The position numbers and the translations under genes were made by a program. A DNA stretch of 64,000 nt from Arthrobacter sp. ISL-30 (GTDB lineage: Bacteria; Actinomycetota; Actinomycetes; Actinomycetales; Micrococcaceae): contig NZ_JAGGPK010000025.1 of NCBI RefSeq assembly GCF_018613855.1, positions 1 through 64,000 of the forward strand, read 5' to 3'. Numbering within the stretch: position 1 is the stretch's first letter; every line of letters starts with the position of its first letter. Of the stretch, positions 33,302 to 41,156 are shown one piece after another. The notes under the pieces are model-generated. The model was not told the origin of the DNA, ran no database searches, and was given only the letters and a program-made list of their open reading frames with translations.

Positions 33302-34291
33302 GTGCTGCACCGCTCATTCTCCGTAACGCTCGCCGCCACGGCCGCCATCGCCCTCCTCTTGACGGGCTGCGCGACACCGGCGGGCTCCTCCTCCGCCCCC
33401 ACGGACGACAACAGGATTTCCGTCGTCACGTCCACCAACGTATATGGCGACATCGTCAAGGCCGTGGGCGGGGACAAGGTTACGGTGAACGCGATTATCA
33501 GCAAGACCAGCCAGGACCCCCACTCCTATGAGGCAAGCGCCCAGGACAAGCTGCAGGTCTCCAAGGCAAAGCTTGTGGTTGAAAACGGCGGTGGTTACGA
33601 CGGCTTCCTGCACAAGCTCGCGGACGACGCCAACGTCGACCACGACAACATCGTGAGTGCCGTCGAGGTTTCGGGCCTGGCGCCGGAGGGGGTGGCTTCC
33701 CACACCGAAGGGGAAACGTCCGGCACTGAGGAGCACCACCACGACCACGGCGACTTCAATGAGCACGTCTGGTACAACCTTGACGCCATGGCGGCGCTCG
33801 CCGACGCACTGGCTGGGAAGCTCTCCACGCTGGATGCCGCGTCCGCGTCGACCTTTACCGCGAATGCCGAAGCCTTCAAGGCCTCCCTTGGAGAGCTGCG
33901 CGGGCGCCTGGACGAGATGAAGAAGACCGTCTCCGGAACCCCTGTCGTCGTGAGCGAGCTCGTCCCGGTGTACCTGCTCGAGTCAGCCGGCTTGGAGAAC
34001 AAGACCCCTGAGGCGTTTACCACGGCCATCGAAGAGGGCACCGACGTGCCGCCTTCCGTGCTAAAGGAAACGGAGGACCTCGCGGGCTCGCAGGAAGTAA
34101 GGCTGCTGGCCTACAACAACCAGACGGAAGGCACCCAGACTGAGGCTGTGAAGAGGGCTGCAATCGCCGGTGCGGTTCCGGTGGTTGACTTCACCGAGAC
34201 CCTTCCGGACGGCATCAGTCCGGACGGCAAAGGCTATGTGCAGTGGATGAAGGCCAATGTGGAAAACATCTCAAAGGCGCTGGGCCTTTAG
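33302..34291 (+). CDS. znuA: Zinc ABC transporter substrate-binding lipoprotein
   Basis: 329 residues, GTG start preceded by AGAGG. Signal peptide with lipobox LLLTGC (Cys about 23). Cluster A-I family: SKTSQDPHSYEAS (metal His), a His-rich loop EEHHHDHGDFNEHVW (about 140-154) typical of zinc binders, and LLAYNNQTEG near the C-terminus. It captures Zn2+ (possibly Mn2+) outside the membrane for the ZnuC/ZnuB transporter encoded next. Upstream Zur-like box supports zinc control. Confidence 0.9.
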   Translation: MLHRSFSVTLAATAAIALLLTGCATPAGSSSAPTDDNRISVVTSTNVYGDIVKAVGGDKVTVNAIISKTSQDPHSYEASAQDKLQVSKAKLVVENGGGYDGFLHKLADDANVDHDNIVSAVEVSGLAPEGVASHTEGETSGTEEHHHDHGDFNEHVWYNLDAMAALADALAGKLSTLDAASASTFTANAEAFKASLGELRGRLDEMKKTVSGTPVVVSELVPVYLLESAGLENKTPEAFTTAIEEGTDVPPSVLKETEDLAGSQEVRLLAYNNQTEGTQTEAVKRAAIAGAVPVVDFTETLPDGISPDGKGYVQWMKANVENISKALGL

Positions 34292-34303
34292 CTCTCAATA
34301 TCC

Positions 34304-34347
34304 ACGCCCCGTATCCGTCCTAAGATGTTAGGACGGATGCGGGGCGT
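34304..34347 (+). terminator. 20-bp hairpin between znuA and znuC
   Basis: ACGCCCCGTATCCGTCCTAA pairs with TTAGGACGGATGCGGGGCGT around a GATG loop, one G-U pair only. No T-run. It may lower readthrough or protect the znuA message 3' end, making more binding protein than transporter. Confidence 0.75.
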
Positions 34348-34390
34348 TCCCGATGTTTCATCATTAGTGCACCGTGACAAGGACAATTAT

Positions 34391-35203
34391 TTGAAACCGG
34401 TAGTGAGCCTCCAGGGGGCGAGCCTCCAATTCGGCAAGAGGGTACTCTGGCAGGGGCTCGACCTGGACATCAACCCGGGGGAGTTCCTCGCGGTGCTCGG
34501 GCCGAACGGGAGCGGGAAGACGAGCTTCCTGAAAGTGCTGCTGGGGCTGCAGGAGCTTCACTCAGGCCATGCCTCGCTTGACGGTCATGCCGTAGAACGC
34601 GGAAGTCGGCTAGTGGGCTATATCCCGCAGCAGAAGTCGTTCGCGCCGGACACGCCCATGCGGGCACGGGACCTCGTCGGGCTGGGGCTGGACGGCCACC
34701 GTTGGGGATTGCGCCTGTCGACGACCCGGCTGAACCGCCAAATTGATGAGTTGCTCGAACTCGTGGGGGCCACCGAGTATGCCAAGGTGCCCGTAGGCCT
34801 CCTGTCCGGCGGTGAGCAGCAGCGGCTTCGCGTGGCGCAGGCCCTGGCCACGGACCCCAAGCTCCTCCTTTGCGACGAACCGTTGCTGTCCCTTGACCTG
34901 CATCACCAGCAGGCCGTCAGCGCCCTGATCAACAAGCAGTGCCGCGAACATAACAGTGCCGTGGTGTTCGTAACCCATGAAATCAATCCGATCATCGAGT
35001 ACGTGGACAGGGTGCTCTACCTGGCCGGCGGCCAGTTCCGAGTGGGTACGCCGCAGGAAGTCATGACCACAGAGGTTCTCTCCGGGCTGTATGACAGCAA
35101 TGTGGAGGTTATCCACACCAACGGCAGGATTGTTGTGGTTGGCCTTCCCGATGCCACGACGCACCACCACGACTCCCATGTGACGGCAGGCACGGAACTC
35201 TAA
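34391..35203 (+). CDS. znuC: Zinc ABC transporter ATP-binding protein
   Basis: ATPase of the zinc importer, 270 residues from TTG 34391 (AGGA about 7 nt upstream). Walker A GPNGSGKTS, Q-loop YIPQQKS, signature [13 protein letters not shown], Walker B LLLCDEPLLSLD, and H-loop VTHEIN. An open frame starts at ATG 34325, but that ATG sits in the loop of the intergenic hairpin with no ribosome-binding site; GTG 34367 is another option. The C-terminus has an HHHDSH stretch. It overlaps the znuB start. Confidence 0.9.
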   Translation: MKPVVSLQGASLQFGKRVLWQGLDLDINPGEFLAVLGPNGSGKTSFLKVLLGLQELHSGHASLDGHAVERGSRLVGYIPQQKSFAPDTPMRARDLVGLGLDGHRWGLRLSTTRLNRQIDELLELVGATEYAKVPVGLLSGGEQQRLRVAQALATDPKLLLCDEPLLSLDLHHQQAVSALINKQCREHNSAVVFVTHEINPIIEYVDRVLYLAGGQFRVGTPQEVMTTEVLSGLYDSNVEVIHTNGRIVVVGLPDATTHHHDSHVTAGTEL

Positions 35204-36096
35204 TGGACCTTGGAAGCATCTGGTCGACCATCTTCAACTTCGACAACTACGGCGAATTGTTGCAGCTGGTCCAAAATTCCATCTGGGCGGGCGCGGTCCT
35301 TGGGCTGCTGGGCGGCCTCGTGGGAACCTTCGTCATGAAGCGTGACCTGGCTTTTGCCGTGCACGGGATCTCGGAGCTGTCCTTCGCCGGAGCTGCATTC
35401 GCCCTGCTGATCGGGGCCGACATCATCTTCGGCTCCCTCATCGGTTCGGTGGCTGCCGCCCTCCTGCTCGGGCTGATGGGCGTCAGGGCACGGGACAAGA
35501 ATTCGATCATCGGCGTCATCATGCCCTTTGGCCTGGGCCTTGGCATCCTGTTCCTGGCGCTTTATGAAGGCCGGGCGGCCAACAAATTCGGCCTGCTGAC
35601 CGGCCAGATCGTTTCAGTGGACACGGTGCAGCTGCAGGCGCTGGCGGGAACCGCCGTCGTGGTCATGGTTGCCCTGGCCGCAATGTGGCGGCCCCTCACG
35701 TTCGCGTCCGTAGACCCCGAACTTGCCGAGGCACGTGGCGTGCCGGTGCGCGGGCTGGCCATTGCCTTTATGGTTTTACTGGGCATCAGCGTTGCGCTGT
35801 CGATCCAGATTGTGGGGGCCCTGCTGGTCCTTGCCCTGCTGATCACCCCGGCCGCGGCCGCGCTGCGGGTGACGTCCTCGCCGCGCCTTGTGGTACTCCT
35901 GAGCGTGGCCTTCGCGGTGACCGCTACGGTGGGGGGAATCCTCCTGGCGCTGGGCAGCCGGATTCCTATCAGCCCCTACGTGACCACGCTGTCATTCCTG
36001 ATCTACGTTGCGTGCCGGGTGATTGGAACGGTGCGGGCCAAGCGCGGCATGAGCGGCAGGGTTGCTGCGCGGCTGCCGGAACCTGCTTCTGCCTAG
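35203..36096 (+). CDS. znuB: Zinc ABC transporter permease
   Basis: 297 residues, ABC-3 family permease with eight to nine hydrophobic segments (first near 27-45, last near 255-275). GLLGGLVGTFVMKRDLAF, HGISELSFAGAAFALL and SIQIVGALLVLALLITPAAAA are family motifs, the last with the conserved Pro before the Ala-rich helix. Start overlaps the znuC stop (TAATG). Expected to form the membrane channel for Zn2+ delivered by ZnuA. Confidence 0.92.
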   Translation: MDLGSIWSTIFNFDNYGELLQLVQNSIWAGAVLGLLGGLVGTFVMKRDLAFAVHGISELSFAGAAFALLIGADIIFGSLIGSVAAALLLGLMGVRARDKNSIIGVIMPFGLGLGILFLALYEGRAANKFGLLTGQIVSVDTVQLQALAGTAVVVMVALAAMWRPLTFASVDPELAEARGVPVRGLAIAFMVLLGISVALSIQIVGALLVLALLITPAAAALRVTSSPRLVVLLSVAFAVTATVGGILLALGSRIPISPYVTTLSFLIYVACRVIGTVRAKRGMSGRVAARLPEPASA

Positions 36097-36137
36097 CGCC
36101 AAGCCCGGCTAGTCTGCGGCCTGTCGCCTCCGCGGGC

Positions 36138-36596
36138 CTATTGCCTCTCGGCAGCCTTTTGCGCGGTGCACTCCGGGCACAGCCCGAACACTTCAACGGT
36201 GTGGGCTACCTCGGTGAAGCCGTGTTCGACGGCGATGCGCGCCGCCCACGTCTCCACCGCCGGTGCCTCGACTTCGACGGCTTTTCCACAGTTCCGGCAG
36301 AGCAGGTGGTGGTGATGGCCGGTCACGGTGCAGCGTCGGTAGACCGCTTCGCCGTCGGCATTGCGGAGGACGTCAATCAGTCCGTCGTCGGCGAGGGACT
36401 GAAGGATGCGGTAGGCGGTGGCCAGGGAAACCGAGATGCCCCGGTTCTGCAGGATGCGGTAGAGCTCCTGGGTGCTGACGAAGTCATCCAGGTCGTCCAG
36501 GGCGGCGCTTACTGCCAGCCGCTGCTTGGTGACGCGCTGCTCCTTTGGCCCCGTCGCGGCCTGCCCTGTAGCGGCGGCTTTGGTGCCTTGTGGCAT
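36138..36596 (-). CDS. zur: Fur-family zinc uptake regulator
   Basis: 152 residues: N-terminal winged HTH (QRVTKQRLAVSAALDDL, TAYRILQSLADDGLIDVLR; about 20-75) and a dimerisation domain with HHHHLLCRNCGKAVE (about 93-107) and GLCPECTAQK (about 137-146), giving the structural Cys4 site, plus the His cluster of the regulatory site. It lies convergent to the znuABC operon and shares an operator motif with it, so Zur rather than Fur or PerR is inferred. Confidence 0.88.
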   Translation of the reverse strand: MPQGTKAAATGQAATGPKEQRVTKQRLAVSAALDDLDDFVSTQELYRILQNRGISVSLATAYRILQSLADDGLIDVLRNADGEAVYRRCTVTGHHHHLLCRNCGKAVEVEAPAVETWAARIAVEHGFTEVAHTVEVFGLCPECTAQKAAERQ

Positions 36597-36614
36597 TGAC
36601 TAACTCATTTCCCC

Positions 36615-36628
36615 GGAATCATTTGCAA
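36615..36628 (-). promoter_or_regulatory. Zur-like box upstream of zur
   Basis: GGAATCATTTGCAA on the plus strand (TTGCAAATGATTCC toward zur), 19-32 bp before the ATG and just after a minus-strand TAGTAC/TAACCT -10 region. Thirteen of 14 bases match the site at znuA, suggesting autoregulation. Confidence 0.65.
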
Positions 36629-36651
36629 TGTACTAGGTTACCAGCCGGGGC

Positions 36652-36696
36652 GTCGGGGACACCTGCGTCGGGGACACCTGCCTCGTGGACACCTCG
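36652..36696. repeat. 15-bp tandem repeat, 3 copies, in a promoter region
   Basis: GTCGGGGACACCTGC at 36652-36666 and again at 36667-36681, then the diverged CTCGTGGACACCTCG at 36682-36696. The array covers the -35 region of the downstream gene. Confidence 0.85.
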
Positions 36697-36708
36697 GGGA
36701 GGGGAACC

Positions 36709-36720
36709 TAGGCTGGCCCC
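36709..36720 (+). promoter_or_regulatory. -10 box for leaderless metallo-hydrolase transcript
   Basis: TAGGCT (36709-36714), six bases, ATG 36721. Spacing puts the transcription start on the start codon. Confidence 0.6.
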
Positions 36721-37377
36721 ATGAAGCTGACTAAGTTCACGCATGCCTGTGTCCGGCTGGAGAAGAACCGGCAAGTGCTGGTGATCGATCCGGGAACATT
36801 TTCGGAGACCGAGGACGCGCTTAACGGAGCGCACGCCGTGCTGATCACCCATGAACACACTGACCACTTCGATGTTCCCGCCGTGGCCGGGGCGCTGCGG
36901 GACAACACGGACCTCCAGGTGCATGCACCGGCTTCTGTTGCTTCCCGGCTCAAGGAAAAGGCAGGGGACGACGACGGCCGCATCCACGTAGTCGAGCCCG
37001 GCAGCTCCTTTGAAGCAGCCGGCTTCGCTATCCGCTCCTTTGGCGGGCAGCACGCCCTGATCCACCCCCATATTCCGCTGGTGGCCAACATCGGGTACCT
37101 CGTGGACGAGAATGTCTACCACCCGGGTGACAGTTTCGTCGTTCCCGACGGCGTCAGTGTGCGGACCCTGCTGGTGCCCATCCATGCTCCGTGGTCCAAA
37201 GTGGGCGAAGTGGTGGATTTCGTTATCGGGGTCCGGGCGCCGAAGGCCTATCCGGTCCATGACGCGCTGCTCAACGAGCTGGGAAGGGGCATCGTCGAGG
37301 GCCACCTCACGCGGCTGGGCGCCAGGTACGGTACGAGCTATGAGAGGCTCGCTCCGCTGGAATCGGTGGAGGTCTAG
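36721..37377 (+). CDS. Metallo-beta-lactamase-fold hydrolase
   Basis: 218 residues, cytosolic. Opens [14 protein letters not shown] with the TH(A/S)C-type first strand of the UlaG/YfnB-like subgroup; the metal motif is [11 protein letters not shown] (HxHxDH, about 41-51). Later Asp/His ligands are visible in [10 protein letters not shown] and the final YPVHDALL. Related proteins are annotated as beta-lactamase-superfamily or Zn-dependent hydrolases with unknown substrate. The stop codon shares a CTAG with the convergent cds1-like gene. Confidence 0.85.
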   Translation: MKLTKFTHACVRLEKNRQVLVIDPGTFSETEDALNGAHAVLITHEHTDHFDVPAVAGALRDNTDLQVHAPASVASRLKEKAGDDDGRIHVVEPGSSFEAAGFAIRSFGGQHALIHPHIPLVANIGYLVDENVYHPGDSFVVPDGVSVRTLLVPIHAPWSKVGEVVDFVIGVRAPKAYPVHDALLNELGRGIVEGHLTRLGARYGTSYERLAPLESVEV

Positions 37378-38480
37378 GCCGCCCACCTGCCAGTCTCAAA
37401 GAACCGCTCGATGAGTGCCTCGTAAGGGGCGGGGTCCAGGCCCTGCCGTTCAAGCCATTCGGGATTGTAGTAGCTGCCGGTGTAGCGGTCTCCGCCGTCG
37501 CACATCAAAGACACGATGCTTCCCCGGCGGCCCTCTGCCACCATCTCCGAAACGAGCTGCCAGACGCCCCAGAGGTTCGTCCCGGTCGAAGGCCCGGCAT
37601 GGAGGCCCGCGAGTCGATGCAGGTGCCGCATTGCGGCGACGGAAGCGGCGTCGGGGACCTGGATCATGCGGTCAATGACCGCCGGAATAAAGCTCGGCTC
37701 CATGCGGGGACGGCCAATGCCTTCAATCCGGGACGGCTTCCCCGTGCTGTAATTCCCGACGCGGTTAAGCCACCCCGGGTAGAACGCCGAATTCTCAGGG
37801 TCAACCACCGCAAGACCGGTGTCATGGCAATGGTAGCGAAGGTAACGCCCGATGGTTGCGCTGGTTCCACCGGTGCCGGCGCCGACCACTATCCAGGACG
37901 GAACCGGATGGGGCTCAAGGGCGAGCTGGTCGAAGATGGACTCCGCAATGTTGTTGTTGCCGCGCCAGTCCGTTGCGCGCTCCGCATAGGTGAACTGGTC
38001 CATGTAGTGGCCCCTGGTGCTCCGTGCGAGCTCCTCGGCAGCGGCATAGACTTCGGAGGCGTGCTCCACAAGCTTGCACTTTCCGCCGAACTCCTCAATG
38101 AGGGCTATCTTTTCGGGGCTGGTGGTCCTGGTCATCACGGCAATGAAGGGCAGGCCGATCAGGCGGGCAAAGTACGCTTCCGAAACAGCGGTGCTGCCGC
38201 TGGAAGCCTCCACGATGGTGGTGCCCTCCTTGATCCACCCGTTGACGAGGCCAAAGAGGAAGAGGGAGCGGGCCAGGCGGTGCTTGAGGCTGCCGGAACG
38301 GTGCGTGGACTCGTCCTTGAGGTACAGCTGGACTCCCCAGTCTTCCGGCAGCGGTACGGCATAAAGATGGGTGTCGGCAGAGCGATTGTTTTCAGCTGCG
38401 ATCCGGCGGATGGCCTCATCGGCCCAGGCCCTCTCCGGCCCGCAGACACTGTCCACAACATGGTTCACCGCGTTATTCAC
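37374..38480 (-). CDS. cds1: PLP-dependent cysteine synthase-family protein, Cds1-like
   Basis: 368 residues, fold-type II PLP enzyme. PLP lysine in [17 protein letters not shown] (about 55-71), the Asn/Ser loop [15 protein letters not shown] (about 89-103), and the glycine loop [13 protein letters not shown] (about 197-209). The insertion pattern and C-terminus ([11 protein letters not shown]) resemble the actinobacterial group containing mycobacterial Cds1, an L-cysteine desulfhydrase that releases H2S; cysteine synthase is the alternative. GTG start 6 nt after TAGGCT, so probably leaderless. Confidence 0.85.
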   Translation of the reverse strand: MNNAVNHVVDSVCGPERAWADEAIRRIAAENNRSADTHLYAVPLPEDWGVQLYLKDESTHRSGSLKHRLARSLFLFGLVNGWIKEGTTIVEASSGSTAVSEAYFARLIGLPFIAVMTRTTSPEKIALIEEFGGKCKLVEHASEVYAAAEELARSTRGHYMDQFTYAERATDWRGNNNIAESIFDQLALEPHPVPSWIVVGAGTGGTSATIGRYLRYHCHDTGLAVVDPENSAFYPGWLNRVGNYSTGKPSRIEGIGRPRMEPSFIPAVIDRMIQVPDAASVAAMRHLHRLAGLHAGPSTGTNLWGVWQLVSEMVAEGRRGSIVSLMCDGGDRYTGSYYNPEWLERQGLDPAPYEALIERFFETGRWAA

Positions 38481-38492
38481 CGCCCCAGCCTA
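38481..38492 (-). promoter_or_regulatory. -10 box for leaderless cds1-like transcript
   Basis: Minus-strand TAGGCT (38492-38487), six bases, then GTG 38480. Confidence 0.6.
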
Positions 38493-38550
38493 CCGGCCTG
38501 ATTCGCGGGACCGGGTTAGTGTGGTGCTGGCCACACGACAGAGGAGAGCG

Positions 38551-39492
38551 ATGCCGACCATCATTGACGTGACCGAACTCAGCCAGCGGCTGGCCGCGGG
38601 GAAGCGTACCGTGCTGCTGGACGTCCGGTGGGTCCTGGGGGATCCCCATGGCCATGCCCATTTCCGCCAGGGCCACATTCCCGGGGCCGTGTACGTTGAC
38701 CTTCCCACAGAACTTGCCGATCCTGCCGAACCGGCACGCGGCCGTCATCCGCTGCCGCCCACGCGGACTTTTCAGGAACATGCCCGGGCCTGGGGAATCC
38801 GGGACGGCGATACGGTGGTGGCTTACGACGACGCCGGCAGTACCGCTGCGGCCCGTGTGTGGTGGATGCTGCGGAATGCAGGACTGAGATCGGTGTACCT
38901 GCTCGACGGCGGCCTCCGGGCCTGGCGCGAGGCAGGCCTTCCGCTGGCCCAGGACGAGCAAGAACCGGCGCCCGGGGATGTTGTCCTTGGCCAGGGGCAA
39001 ATGGGGGCGGTCACGATGGCGGAGGCAGCGGACTGGCCGGAGGCAGGAATCCTCCTCGACGCCCGCGCCGGAGAGCGGTATTGGGGCGAGCTGGAACCCA
39101 TCGATCCGCGGGCCGGGCATATCCCGGGAGCCGTCAGCGCACCAACATTGGAGAACCTCACGCCGGAGGGAAAGTTCCTCCCTCCCGGGATCTTGCGTGC
39201 ACGTTTCGAACGGCTGGGGCTGCGCCCGGAGAGCAAGGTTGCTGTCTACTGCGGTTCCGGAGTCACCGCTGCACACCAGATCGCGGCCCTTGAGATCGCA
39301 GGCTTCCAGGCTGCCCTCTACCCTGGGTCCTTTTCCCAGTGGTCCAATCACACGGCCAACCCCGTGGCGACAGGACCAGGTCCTTGGGATGCCGAAGATA
39401 GAGCCGATCCCGACAATACCGGGGCCGCGGCCGGAGTCGCCCGTATGCCAAGTGGAAAATTGTCGTCGGCCGAGGGTAGCGTCGAGGCATGA
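38551..39492 (+). CDS. sseA: Sulfurtransferase, tandem rhodanese (SseA type)
   Basis: 313 residues from ATG 38551 (GAGGAGAGCG upstream). Two rhodanese domains: inactive N-terminal one (DVRWVLGDPHGHAHFRQGHIPGAVYVD, about 24-50) and catalytic C-terminal one with LLDARAGERYWGE and the loop VYCGSGVTAAH (Cys about 235). CG(S/T)GV(T) is the 3-mercaptopyruvate sulfurtransferase form of the active site; thiosulfate could also serve. The last 35 residues are an extra tail. The next gene overlaps by four bases, so it leads a three-gene operon. Confidence 0.9.
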   Translation: MPTIIDVTELSQRLAAGKRTVLLDVRWVLGDPHGHAHFRQGHIPGAVYVDLPTELADPAEPARGRHPLPPTRTFQEHARAWGIRDGDTVVAYDDAGSTAAARVWWMLRNAGLRSVYLLDGGLRAWREAGLPLAQDEQEPAPGDVVLGQGQMGAVTMAEAADWPEAGILLDARAGERYWGELEPIDPRAGHIPGAVSAPTLENLTPEGKFLPPGILRARFERLGLRPESKVAVYCGSGVTAAHQIAALEIAGFQAALYPGSFSQWSNHTANPVATGPGPWDAEDRADPDNTGAAAGVARMPSGKLSSAEGSVEA

Positions 39493-40694
39493 CGCCAGGA
39501 CGACCTGTTCCCCCTCCGCTTGCCAAGCCGCTGCCCACCGCTGACTCTCGCCAGTATGGAGCTGAACACCTGGCCGGCGCCCACGGCTCTGGACACTTCG
39601 AAGGCGCCCACGTCTCGGGACACCTCTCGGGCGCCTACGGCGCCACATCTCCGGAGAGCGGGCTGGTGCCCCTGACCATTGCCCGGCGGGAGCCGAAGCC
39701 GGACGACGTCGAGATCGCCATTGATTTCTGCGGTTTGTGCCACTCCGACGTCCACGCTACACGGGGCGAGTGGCGCACCCCTGACTATCCGTTGATCCCC
39801 GGCCACGAAATCGTTGGCCGCGTCAGCAGGGTGGGGTCCGCAGTTAACGATTTCAGCCCCGGCGACCTCGTGGGGGTTGGCTGCATGGTGGATTCCTGCC
39901 GGGAGTGCGAAAGCTGCCTTGAGGGGCTGGAGCAGTACTGCGAACAGGGAAACGTTGGAACCTACGGAGCCAGGGATCCTCGCAACGGGAACGCCATCAC
40001 CCAGGGCGGTTACTCGTCGTCAATCGTCGTCGACCGCCGCTTTGTGCTCCGCGTACCCGAAGGCCTGGATCCGGCCGCCGCTGCACCGCTGCTCTGCGCC
40101 GGCGTTACCACCTATTCGCCGCTGCGCCACTTCGCTGTCGGGGAGGGCGATGTCGTTGGTGTCGTCGGACTCGGCGGGCTGGGGCACATGGCGGTGAAGA
40201 TCGCCAAGGCGATGGGCGCCGAGGTCACAGTATTCACCACCTCAAATTCCAAGATTTCCGCTGCCAGGGACCTGGGGGCCGACCACGTGCTGCTCTCCAC
40301 TGACACCGATGCCATGGACAAGGCCAACCGGAGCATCGACGTCATTATCGACACCGTTGCTGCCCCCCACGACCTCAATCCGTACTTCCGTACCCTGCGC
40401 CGGGATGGTGCGCTCTTCCAGTTGGGGTTGCCGTCCGAGGCAATGCCGCCGGTCAACCCCGGTTCACTGATCCGTCGGCGTATCTCCTACGCGGGATCCC
40501 TCATTGGTGGCATCGCCGAGACCCAGGAGATGCTGGACTTTTGCGCCGAGCACGGTGTGGTAAGCGACATTGAGATCGTCAAGGCGGAACAGCTGAATGA
40601 AGCCTACGACCGCATGGTTGCCGGCGACGTGAAATACCGCTTCGTGCTGGACAACAGCACCCTCCAGGCCCCCGCAGGAAAGGCAGACGCATGA
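39489..40694 (+). CDS. Zinc-dependent NAD(P) alcohol dehydrogenase with repetitive N-terminal extension
   Basis: 401 residues. MDR family: catalytic zinc CGLCHSD and GHEIVG, structural zinc CRECESCLEGLEQYC, GROES and Rossmann parts with GVVGLGGLGHMA (about 222-233). Closest to the AdhA/YahK cinnamyl-alcohol type. The normal N-terminus corresponds to YGATSPESGLVPL, here residue about 50; before it is an extension with Gly-Ala-His repeats encoded by a 27-bp tandem repeat. There is no in-frame start codon close to residue 50, and the ATG overlaps the upstream stop, so the extension seems real. Confidence 0.88.
   Translation: MTPGRPVPPPLAKPLPTADSRQYGAEHLAGAHGSGHFEGAHVSGHLSGAYGATSPESGLVPLTIARREPKPDDVEIAIDFCGLCHSDVHATRGEWRTPDYPLIPGHEIVGRVSRVGSAVNDFSPGDLVGVGCMVDSCRECESCLEGLEQYCEQGNVGTYGARDPRNGNAITQGGYSSSIVVDRRFVLRVPEGLDPAAAAPLLCAGVTTYSPLRHFAVGEGDVVGVVGLGGLGHMAVKIAKAMGAEVTVFTTSNSKISAARDLGADHVLLSTDTDAMDKANRSIDVIIDTVAAPHDLNPYFRTLRRDGALFQLGLPSEAMPPVNPGSLIRRRISYAGSLIGGIAETQEMLDFCAEHGVVSDIEIVKAEQLNEAYDRMVAGDVKYRFVLDNSTLQAPAGKADA
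39576..39629. repeat. 27-bp tandem repeat in the alcohol dehydrogenase gene
   Basis: Two units beginning GGCGCCCACG (39576-39602 and 39603-39629) followed by a partial GGCGCCTACGGCGCC. Encodes GAHGSGHFE and GAHVSGHLS. Confidence 0.85.
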
Positions 40695-41119
40695 GCAGCG
40701 TGTTCACCAGGATCATCAACGGCGAAATTCCGGGACGGTTTGTGTGGCGGGAGGACGACGTCGTCGCCTTCCTGACCATGGGGCCACTTGCAGACGGCCA
40801 CACCCTGGTGGTTCCAGTGGAAGAGGTGGATCGCTGGACCGACGCCTCGCCCGAACTGCTGTCGCGGGTGATGGAGGTGGCACGCAGGATTGGCGCCGCT
40901 CAGGTCGAGGTCTTCAACTCGGCACGGGCAGGCCTGACCATCGCCGGGTACGAGATCCACCACCTTCACGTCCACGTCTGGCCCTCCAATTCCATGGCTG
41001 ACTACGACTTCGCCACTGCGGACCATGATCCCGATCCAGCCGTGCTGGATGCCAACGCCGAAAAGCTCCGGAACGGCCTGCGTGCCGCCGGTTACGGCAG
41101 CGAGGTTCCCACAGACTGA
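40691..41119 (+). CDS. HIT-family protein
   Basis: 142 residues. Histidine-triad hydrolase/transferase: FTRIINGEIPGRFVWREDD near the N-terminus, LADGHTLVVPVEEVD, and the catalytic HHLHVHVWP (HxHxH, about 94-102). HIT proteins hydrolyse nucleoside-phosphoramidates and related adenylates. Starts within the ADH stop (ATGA). Last gene of the sulfurtransferase-ADH-HIT operon; convergent to hrpA with 37 nt between. Confidence 0.92.
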   Translation: MSSVFTRIINGEIPGRFVWREDDVVAFLTMGPLADGHTLVVPVEEVDRWTDASPELLSRVMEVARRIGAAQVEVFNSARAGLTIAGYEIHHLHVHVWPSNSMADYDFATADHDPDPAVLDANAEKLRNGLRAAGYGSEVPTD

Positions 41120-41156
41120 CGCCGTAGCTACCCGGTCGTGGCAGTTACGCCGATGG

